DNA of 10,814 nt from Bacteriovoracaceae bacterium (GTDB lineage: Bacteria; Bdellovibrionota; UBA1018): positions 1 to 10,814 of the forward strand of contig CANFHS010000067.1 in the NCBI GenBank assembly GCA_947446835.1. The letters run 5' to 3'. Below the pieces are notes generated by a model that was not told where the DNA came from, did not search any database, and was given only the letters and a program-made list of their open reading frames with translations. A program made the translations under genes and the position numbers. Shown in pieces: positions 5,704-10,814 of the stretch; position 1 is the stretch's first letter; the number at the start of each line of letters is the position of its first letter.

Positions 5704-6819
5704 ATGAAAACCCCCGAAAGAATCCTGGCCATCAAGCTGCGCTCCCTCGGGGACACTGTCCTGATGACGGCGCCGCTCCTGGAATTGCACGAAGCGTTTC
5801 CGCGCAGCGCGATCGACGTGGCCGTGCCCGCAGCCTGGGCGCCCTTGCTCGAAAACCATCCGGCCGTCCGCAAGGTCTGGACCTTTGAACGGCGCGATCA
5901 GGCCGCTTCCCGGGCCCGCGCGGTGACCCGCCTGGCATTGGCCGTCCGAAGGGAGGCTTACGACTGGGCCGTGAACTTCCACGCCAGCCCGTCGAGCTCG
6001 TTGATCGCCTTTGCCTCGGGCGCAGCCGTGCGCTCGGTCCATTTCCATGGCCACCGCGACCGGAACCGGTACTCCACGGTCGAGGTCCCGGGAAAAGGGA
6101 CCCTCAAACCCGTCATCGAGCGCGACATGGACACGGTCCGGGCGCTCGGACTGTCGATTCCCGCAGGCCGTCTGCCCCGGGTCTTTCTGCGGGAACAGGA
6201 AGGCCAGGCGGCCCAGGGGCGCCTCGACACGCTTTCACTGACTGGCCCCGTCCTGGGGATTGGCCTCGGAGCCAGCCGCCCCACCAAGCACTGGCCCGCC
6301 GAGCGCTTTGCCCAGCTGGCGGTCCGCTGGTGCCTGGACCGCGAGGGCTCCGCGCTGGCCGTGACCTCGCCGCAAGAGGAGCCCCTGGCCCGGGATTTCC
6401 TGAAGCAGGTGGACGACGCCCTGACCGAGCTCGTGCCGGACACCCGCCTGCGCGCCCTGATCCGGCCCCGGATCCGCGTGGAGAGCACGCTGGGAATCCG
6501 GGAGCTTTCGGCCGTCATTTCCAGGCTGTCCGCCTTTGCGGGCAACGATTCGGGCCCCCGGCACCTGGCCGTGGCTGTCGGCACCCCGAGCGTCACCCTG
6601 TTTGGCCCCGAAGACCCCACCGAGTGGCACCCGTACCCCCAGGACCTGCATCCACGACTGTTCCTGGAGGGGCTGCCCTGCCGCCGCGACGCCGATCCCG
6701 GAATGCCCGCCTGGTGCGGCCTCCAGGAGTGCTCGGTCGAAAAACTTCGCTGCATGACCGGCATCGGCGTCCAGGAAGTCTTGACCCGCGTGCTCCAGGT
6801 TGCCAGAAAGCCCCTATGA
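5704..6819 (+). CDS. Glycosyltransferase family 9 (ADP-heptose:LPS heptosyltransferase-like)
   Basis: GT9 enzymes transfer heptose from ADP-heptose to the inner core of LPS at the cytoplasmic face of the inner membrane. The 371-aa protein has the family's GT-B layout. The N-terminal motif ILAIKLRSLGDTVLMTAPLL carries Asp17 in the position of the catalytic base of WaaC. The C-terminal donor-binding region reads GNDSGPRHLAVAVGTPSVTLFGPEDPTEW. The tail has the family-like spacing of Cys residues (PCRRD, WCGLQECS, RCMTGI). Length is normal. I cannot tell WaaC, WaaF, WaaQ or another GT9 subtype apart, so no gene symbol is given. ATG 5704 lies 50 nt after a strong terminator. Its Shine-Dalgarno is weak (GGAT), and I find no convincing promoter in that gap. 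The stop overlaps the next start as ATGA, indicating translational coupling and a shared operon. Confidence 0.93.
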   Translation: MKTPERILAIKLRSLGDTVLMTAPLLELHEAFPRSAIDVAVPAAWAPLLENHPAVRKVWTFERRDQAASRARAVTRLALAVRREAYDWAVNFHASPSSSLIAFASGAAVRSVHFHGHRDRNRYSTVEVPGKGTLKPVIERDMDTVRALGLSIPAGRLPRVFLREQEGQAAQGRLDTLSLTGPVLGIGLGASRPTKHWPAERFAQLAVRWCLDREGSALAVTSPQEEPLARDFLKQVDDALTELVPDTRLRALIRPRIRVESTLGIRELSAVISRLSAFAGNDSGPRHLAVAVGTPSVTLFGPEDPTEWHPYPQDLHPRLFLEGLPCRRDADPGMPAWCGLQECSVEKLRCMTGIGVQEVLTRVLQVARKPL

Positions 6820-7601
6820 GCGCCGAGAAACCCCGCCTTCCCGTCACCGCGGCCATCCTGACCCAGAACAACGAAAAGCACCTCGCGCGTTGTCTGGAAT
6901 CCCTCAGCTGGTGCGACGAGATCGTCGTGGTCGACGCCCAGAGCACCGATCGCACCCGGGCCCTGGCCGAGAACCCCCAGGCTCCCTGGGCCGGAAAACT
7001 GCGTTTCCTGGTCAACCCCTGGCCCGGCTTCCGGGTCCAGCGCGAGCTGGCGATGAAGGAAGCACGCCACGACTGGATCCTGGTCGTGGACTCGGACGAA
7101 CGCTGCAGCCCCGAGCTCCAGACCCTCCTGAAGGAGCTGCTGTCCACTGCCGGAGGCCCGCCCCTGCGTGCCTACAAGGTGCGCCGCCAGGAGTATTTCC
7201 TGGGCAAGGCCATCCACCACGGCGTCTGGAATCCATCTTACCAGGACCGCTTCTTTCACCGGGCGGGCGTCCGCTACCAGAACGACATCCACGAGTACCC
7301 GGTCTTTGCCCAGCCTCCCGGACGGATCCACGAGCCCCTGGACCATGACCCCGACTTTGCCCCCGAGAAGTTCCTCGAAAAAATGAACAAATACACTTCA
7401 ATCGAGGCCCGCGACCGCGTCCGGGCGGGGCAGCGCACCCATGCGCTGCGGATCGTGACCGCGGGGCCGGCCATGTTCCTCAAGAACTACTTCTACTACG
7501 GGGCCTGGAAAGACGGCTTCCACGGCCTGGTCATCTCGGTGCTGGAGGGCCTTTCCCGGGCCGTCCGCCATGTGAAGATCTGGCAGTACCAGCGCGAGTA
7601 G
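6816..7601 (+). CDS. GT2 glycosyltransferase, WaaE/KdtX-like (LPS core sugar transfer)
   Basis: This 261-aa inverting GT-A enzyme resembles the WaaE/KdtX group, whose members add a beta-linked hexose to inner-core heptose in enterobacteria. Visible features are TAAILTQNNEKHLARCLES at the N-terminus (usually T-K-N-E, here T-Q-N-N), DEIVVVDAQSTDRT (34-47), NPWPGFRVQREL, the metal-binding DSDE at 92-95, and SYQDRFFHR followed by HEPLDH. The C-terminal helix-rich segment with FLKNYFYYGAWKDGFHGL and HVKIWQYQRE is typical of this subgroup and probably sits at the inner membrane. The start ATG overlaps the previous stop by 4 nt. An upstream frame extension to 6330 is only a shadow of the GT9 gene. 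The next gene follows after 4 nt. Family is secure; donor and acceptor are inferred from the neighbouring GT9. Confidence 0.93.
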   Translation: MSAEKPRLPVTAAILTQNNEKHLARCLESLSWCDEIVVVDAQSTDRTRALAENPQAPWAGKLRFLVNPWPGFRVQRELAMKEARHDWILVVDSDERCSPELQTLLKELLSTAGGPPLRAYKVRRQEYFLGKAIHHGVWNPSYQDRFFHRAGVRYQNDIHEYPVFAQPPGRIHEPLDHDPDFAPEKFLEKMNKYTSIEARDRVRAGQRTHALRIVTAGPAMFLKNYFYYGAWKDGFHGLVISVLEGLSRAVRHVKIWQYQRE

Positions 7602-7605
7602 GCTA

Positions 7606-8565
7606 ATGTCCGACCTCGTCATGGCCGAAGCCGAAACTCCTGTCTCCAGGCCGCGGATCTCGGGTTTCACCCTGGTCCGCAACGGAACCAAATTCGACTA
7701 CCCTTATCTGGAGTCGATGCGCTCGCTCTTGCCCCTCGTGGACGAGCTCGTGGTCAACGTGGGCCGTGGCGACGACGACACCCTCCAGCAGATCAAGCGC
7801 TTCTCGCTCCACTTCGGGGGTTCCGAGAAGATCAAGATCTTCGAGAGCGACTGGCCGCTCGACGACCCCGAGAAGAAGAAGGGCGGCCAGATCCTGGCCG
7901 AGCAGACCAACCTGGCGTTGGACCGCTGCACGGGCGACTGGTGCGTGTACCTGCAGGCCGACGAGGTGCTCCACCAGGAAGACCTGGCCGACATCCGCCG
8001 CGCGATCACGCAGGTCCACCCGCATCCGGTGGTGGATGGCCTCTACTTCGATTACCTGCATTTTTACGGATCCTACGACGTGATCCAGGTCTCGCGCAGC
8101 GCCTACCGGCGTGAGGTGCGCGCCATCCGCCGCACCTCCGGCGCCCGCAGTATCGGCGACGCCCAGAGCTTCCGCAAACCCGACGGCTCGAAGCTCAAGG
8201 TCCTGGAGTCCGGCGGCCGCGTGTTCCATTACGGCTGGGTCCGCACGCCAGAAGCGATGAAGGCCAAGACCTATTTCATGGACACGCTCTACCACGGCGA
8301 TCCCTCCAAGGCCCAAGCCCAGGACGGCGTCCCCCACACGGGCGACAACTACCGCTACAAGAAGATCTGGGGACTGCGTCGCTTTGAAGGCACCCATCCG
8401 GGACCCATGGAAGAGCGCATCCGGGCCAAGAACTGGAACTGGGACCTGAAGAATTCGCCGCTGGAATGGCAGATGAAGGACATCAAGAAGATCGTGCTGG
8501 ACCTGCTGGAACGCTGGACCGGTCGCCGCTTCTTCGAGTACCGGAGCTACCGGGAGCTGAGATGA
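7606..8565 (+). CDS. Divergent GT2-like glycosyltransferase (319 aa)
   Basis: The protein looks like a GT-A fold nucleotide-sugar transferase of an unusual kind. It opens with SGFTLVRNGTKFDYPYLESM, then DELVVNVGRGDDDT, equivalent to the 'D-G-S-x-D-x-T' region of GT2 enzymes. At 113-119 it has CVYLQAD where classical members have an L-D-A-D-type DXD, so the first Asp is replaced by Gln. Later parts (YLHFYGSYD, RVFHYGWVRTPEAM, GTHPGPMEERIR) are aromatic- and His-rich and may form the acceptor or metal site. I know this architecture only as uncharacterised GT2-like proteins in polysaccharide clusters. ATG 7606 is chosen for its 4-nt distance from the previous stop; ATG 7621 is an alternative, and neither has a good Shine-Dalgarno. 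The stop overlaps the next start as ATGA. Substrate unknown; it may bind metal atypically or be a degenerate transferase. Confidence 0.82.
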   Translation: MSDLVMAEAETPVSRPRISGFTLVRNGTKFDYPYLESMRSLLPLVDELVVNVGRGDDDTLQQIKRFSLHFGGSEKIKIFESDWPLDDPEKKKGGQILAEQTNLALDRCTGDWCVYLQADEVLHQEDLADIRRAITQVHPHPVVDGLYFDYLHFYGSYDVIQVSRSAYRREVRAIRRTSGARSIGDAQSFRKPDGSKLKVLESGGRVFHYGWVRTPEAMKAKTYFMDTLYHGDPSKAQAQDGVPHTGDNYRYKKIWGLRRFEGTHPGPMEERIRAKNWNWDLKNSPLEWQMKDIKKIVLDLLERWTGRRFFEYRSYRELR

Positions 8566-9383
8566 GCTCGACTCCCCGGGCCTCGCTCTTCGTATCGACC
8601 TACGAGATGCCACGCCACCTGGAGCTGGTGCTGGCGGGACTGCGGCAGCAGAGCTTCCGGGATTTCGAGCTCCTGCTTTGCGACGACGGCTCGGGACCGG
8701 AAACCCGGCGCATCATCGACCAGTTCCGCGCGGAGAGCGGCTACCGGGTCGAGCACATCTGGCAGGAGCACCAGGGTTTCCGCAAATGCCGGATGTTGAA
8801 CGAAGCCCTGCGGCGGGCTTCCGGCGAGGTGGCCATCTTCCTGGATGGCGACTGCGTGCCGCATCGGCACTTCGTCCGTGACCACGTGGAGCAGCAGGAG
8901 CCGGGCCGTTTCCTGGCCGGGCGCCGCGTGGAGCTCGGCCCGAAGCTCAGTTCCTGGCTGACGCCCCGGCACGTGAGCCGCGGCTTCTTCGATTTCCCCG
9001 GCCCCCGCATGCTGTGGAGCGTGGTCCGCAAGGACAGCGAGCACCTGCAACGCACCCTCCGCTGGTCGAACCCCGGCCTGCGCCGGTGGCTGGGCATGGA
9101 ACGCATCGACGACCTCAAGGGCTGCAACTACTCGGTGGCCCGGCAGCACCTGGTCGAAATCAACGGATTTGACCAGGAATACGAGGGCTACGGCCGCGAG
9201 GACACCGACGTCGAGCTGCGGCTGACCCACCTGGGCCTGAAGATCAAGTCACTGAAGGGCCTGGCGCTGCAGTACCACGTGTGGCACCCGCGGCGCGCTT
9301 TCACGCCCGCCAACGACAAGCGCCTGGACGAGCTGAAGCTGAGCCGCCGCGTGCGCTGCACCCAGGGACTGGTCGAAGGCTGA
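8562..9383 (+). CDS. GT2 glycosyltransferase with galactosyltransferase-type C-terminal region
   Basis: A 273-aa GT-A transferase that probably adds a hexose or N-acetylhexosamine to the glycan made by this operon. N-terminal half: ASLFVSTYEMPRHLELVLAG, QSFRDFELLLCDDGSG, and the metal-binding DGD at 95-97 in AIFLDGDCVPH. C-terminal half: KGCNYSVARQHLVEINGFDQ followed by YGREDTDVELRLTHLG, the hallmark of the Glyco_transf_7C type region also found in polypeptide GalNAc-transferases and chondroitin synthases, then His in LQYHVWHPRR as a likely third metal ligand. The start is supported by GGGAG five bases before ATG 8562 and the ATGA overlap with the previous gene. It is the last gene of the plus-strand operon; its TGA lies in a short triple repeat and is followed by a convergent hairpin. 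Specific sugar unknown. Confidence 0.9.
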   Translation: MSSTPRASLFVSTYEMPRHLELVLAGLRQQSFRDFELLLCDDGSGPETRRIIDQFRAESGYRVEHIWQEHQGFRKCRMLNEALRRASGEVAIFLDGDCVPHRHFVRDHVEQQEPGRFLAGRRVELGPKLSSWLTPRHVSRGFFDFPGPRMLWSVVRKDSEHLQRTLRWSNPGLRRWLGMERIDDLKGCNYSVARQHLVEINGFDQEYEGYGREDTDVELRLTHLGLKIKSLKGLALQYHVWHPRRAFTPANDKRLDELKLSRRVRCTQGLVEG

Positions 9384-9407
9384 TCCAAGGCTGATCAAGG
9401 CCTGATC
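9376..9407. repeat. Three near-identical 10-11 nt units at the convergent gene ends
   Basis: AAGGCTGATC occurs at 9376-9385 and 9387-9396, and as AAGGCCTGATC at 9397-9407. The first unit holds the TGA of the plus-strand glycosyltransferase and the last holds part of the ugd stop codon, read on the other strand. The array is too short to be a mobile element and probably arose by slippage. Confidence 0.7.
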
Positions 9408-9409
9408 AG
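9391..9409. terminator. Candidate two-way hairpin between convergent operons
   Basis: CTGATCA (9391-9397) and TGATCAG (9403-9409) are perfect 7-bp inverted arms around AGGCC. The hairpin lies between and over the stop codons of the convergent glycosyltransferase and ugd genes. It lacks a T tract and only three of seven pairs are G-C, so termination may be partial. Confidence 0.38.
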
Positions 9410-10707
9410 ATCCGACCGATGCCCGTGTAGGTGAAGCCCTTGGCCCGGAGCGAATCCGGGTTCCAGAGGTTGCGCCCATCGAAGACCACCGGCGCCTTGA
9501 GGGTCGCCTTCAGGCGGTCCAGATCGACGTGGCGGAACTCGTTCCATTCCGTGACCAGGATCAGCGCATCACAGCCTTCGGCCGCCTGGAAGGCGCCCTG
9601 GCAGAACTCCACGCGGTTTTCCAGGACCCGGCGCGCGTTGGGCATGGCCACCGGATCAAAGGCCCGGATGCGGGCGCCCGCTGCCAGCAGGTCCGAGATG
9701 ATGGTCAAGGAAGGCGCCTCGCGCATGTCGTCGGTATCCGGCTTGAACGCCAGGCCCCAGACACCGAACGTCCGTCCCGAGAGGTTCGGGCCGAACTGCT
9801 CCAGGACCCTTGTGGCCAGGTGCTTCTTCTGGAACGCGTTGGCCTCCTCGGCCGCCGCCACCACACCCAGCTCCACGCCCTGGCGTCGGCCGGTGGCCAG
9901 CAGCGCCTGCACGTCCTTCGGGAAGCAAGAACCGCCGTAGCCCACGCCGGCATACAGGAAGTGTTTTCCGATACGGACATCCGAACTCATCCCGCGACGC
10001 ACTTCCTCGACGTCGCCGCCCACCTTTTCGCAGAGGCGGGCCATCTCGTTCATGAACGAGATGCGGGTCGCAAGGAACGCGTTGCAGGCATACTTGGTGA
10101 TCTCGGCCGACACCGGGTCCATCCACAACACCGGATTGCCCTGCCGCACGAACGGCGCGTAAAGCTCGGCCATTTTTTCGTAGGTTTCCTGCCGGAAGGT
10201 CCCGATCACCACGCGGTCCGGATTGAGGAAGTCGTCGACGGCGGTGCCTTCCTTCAGGAACTCGGGGTTCGACACCACGTCCACGGGATACTGGCTGTGG
10301 GCCTGGATCCAGCTCGCCACCGTTTCGTGCGAACCGATCGGCACCGTGGACTTGTTCACCACCACCTTCGAGCCATTCATGGCGCGGCCCACTTCCTCGG
10401 CGGCCGTCTGGAGGTAGCGCAGGTCGGGGTCGCCATTGGGAAGCGGCGGCGTGCCCACGGCCATGAAGATGATCTCGCTGTGCTGCACTGCCTCGGGCGT
10501 GGAGGTGGTGAAGTGGAGTCGCTTTTCGGCCAGGCCCCGTTTGACCAGGGTATCCAGACCGGGCTCGTAGATGGGAATTTCCCCGCGCTTCAGGGCGTCG
10601 ATCTTCTGCGGATCGATGTCCACGCAATACACGTCGTTTCCTGTGTCGGCGAAACACGCGCCAGCGACCAGCCCCACATACCCGGTTCCAATGACGGCAA
10701 TTTTCAT
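9406..10707 (-). CDS. ugd: UDP-glucose 6-dehydrogenase
   Basis: This cytoplasmic NAD-dependent enzyme oxidises UDP-glucose twice to UDP-glucuronate, the precursor of uronic acid, xylose or aminoarabinose units in surface glycans. The 433-aa protein has the Rossmann start KIAVIGTGYVGLVAGACFAD (GXGXXG at 7-12), VGTPPLPNGDPDL, NKSTVPIGS, and NPEFLKEGTAVDDFLNPDRV containing the catalytic Glu region. It also has Lys205 in ITKYACNAFLATRISFMNE and the active-site Cys261 in GVGYGGSCFPKD. The C-terminal UDP-binding domain reads GLAFKPDTDDMREAPS and FDGRNLW. Length and motifs are complete. Upstream, GGGAGGA lies 11 nt and GGAG 2 nt before the ATG, so either could serve as ribosome binding site. It is convergent to the glycosyltransferase operon and divergent from the partial glycosyltransferase at 10760. 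GDP-mannose dehydrogenases share the fold, but the motif wording favours UDP-glucose. Confidence 0.96.
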   Translation of the reverse strand: MKIAVIGTGYVGLVAGACFADTGNDVYCVDIDPQKIDALKRGEIPIYEPGLDTLVKRGLAEKRLHFTTSTPEAVQHSEIIFMAVGTPPLPNGDPDLRYLQTAAEEVGRAMNGSKVVVNKSTVPIGSHETVASWIQAHSQYPVDVVSNPEFLKEGTAVDDFLNPDRVVIGTFRQETYEKMAELYAPFVRQGNPVLWMDPVSAEITKYACNAFLATRISFMNEMARLCEKVGGDVEEVRRGMSSDVRIGKHFLYAGVGYGGSCFPKDVQALLATGRRQGVELGVVAAAEEANAFQKKHLATRVLEQFGPNLSGRTFGVWGLAFKPDTDDMREAPSLTIISDLLAAGARIRAFDPVAMPNARRVLENRVEFCQGAFQAAEGCDALILVTEWNEFRHVDLDRLKATLKAPVVFDGRNLWNPDSLRAKGFTYTGIGRI

Positions 10708-10724
10708 GACTCCACGATTCCTCC

Positions 10725-10743
10725 CAAAAACCAGGGGTTTGTG
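10725..10743. promoter_or_regulatory. Imperfect dyad between divergent ugd and glycosyltransferase genes
   Basis: CAAAAACC (10725-10732) and GGTTTGTG (10736-10743) pair at seven of eight positions around AGG. The dyad sits in the 52-nt gap that must contain control signals for both directions. It could be a shared operator. I see no convincing -35/-10 pair in the gap, so the role is speculative. Confidence 0.27.
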
Positions 10744-10759
10744 CTAGTCGAAAGATTGA

Positions 10760-10814
10760 ATGAACCGGCCATCGCTCACGGTCACCCTCGTCACCCTGAA
10801 CGAGGAACGGAACA
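10760..10814 (+). CDS. Glycosyltransferase family 2, N-terminal end (cut by window end)
   Basis: Only the first 18 codons are present. They read MNRPSLTVTLVTLNEERN, the first beta strand and following T-L-N-E-E loop typical of GT2 enzymes of the GT-A fold, where the loop contacts the nucleotide. The start ATG has a GAAAGA stretch five bases upstream. The gene is divergent from ugd across 52 nt and continues beyond the window, extending the polysaccharide locus to the right. The subtype cannot be judged from so little, although N-E-E-R-N wording is common in WaaE-like and polyprenol-phosphate mannosyl- or glucosyltransferase-like GT2 proteins. Confidence 0.75.
   Translation, partial: MNRPSLTVTLVTLNEERN

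Noticed and set aside
6235..6651. Minus-strand frames within the glycosyltransferase genes (also 5602-6054, 5958-7346, 7603-8613, 8547-9230)
   Set aside because: They are GC-rich shadow frames with compositionally biased translations and no recognisable domain, opposite genes with clear family motifs.
1..10814. CRISPR array, tRNA or rRNA genes, insertion sequences, prophage or a defence system
   Set aside because: No spaced direct repeats, cloverleaf-like sequence, transposase or integrase motifs or defence-protein motifs were seen on either strand. The window reads as core genes plus a polysaccharide locus.

Overview
This is a GC-rich stretch of a Gram-negative bacterial chromosome: housekeeping genes on the left, envelope-polysaccharide genes on the right. 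I see no RNA genes, insertion sequences, phage genes or CRISPR array. The GC-rich codon use, the two-membrane (LPS-type) sugar chemistry, the eukaryote-like isoleucyl-tRNA synthetase and a small exported Ala/Pro/Lys-rich protein fit Bdellovibrionota, Myxococcota or a related deltaproteobacterial-type lineage. That placement is an impression and is not proven by the sequence.

Left part (1-4369): the 3' end of carA (carbamoyl-phosphate synthase small subunit, + strand) runs convergently into a minus-strand pair. That pair is ileS (isoleucyl-tRNA synthetase, 1059 aa, type 2) followed by trmO (tRNA t6A37 methyltransferase), with touching or overlapping ends. Both minus-strand products act on tRNA, and t6A37 is a mark on ANN-decoding tRNAs, which include tRNA-Ile.

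Middle part (4370-5703): a divergently placed, unrecognised 213-aa protein gene is followed by about 280 non-coding bases and a compact one-gene unit. This unit has a candidate promoter with a dyad over its -10, a 5' leader that can fold two mutually exclusive hairpins, the strongest Shine-Dalgarno in the window, a 69-aa secreted Ala/Pro/Lys-rich protein, and a very strong intrinsic terminator preceded by an overlapping small hairpin. Its base and codon use differ from the neighbours and suggest high expression.

Right part (5704-10814): four plus-strand genes are tightly packed, with ATGA overlaps at two of three junctions and a 4-nt gap at the third. They encode a GT9 heptosyltransferase-like enzyme, a WaaE/KdtX-like GT2, a second divergent GT2-like protein, and a GT2 with a galactosyltransferase-type C-terminal region. 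They converge on a minus-strand UDP-glucose 6-dehydrogenase, which makes UDP-glucuronate. Another GT2 gene starts divergently at the right edge and is cut by the window end. Together they look like an LPS core-type or surface-glycan locus that may use heptose and uronic acid; the actual sugars and linkages cannot be read from the sequence.
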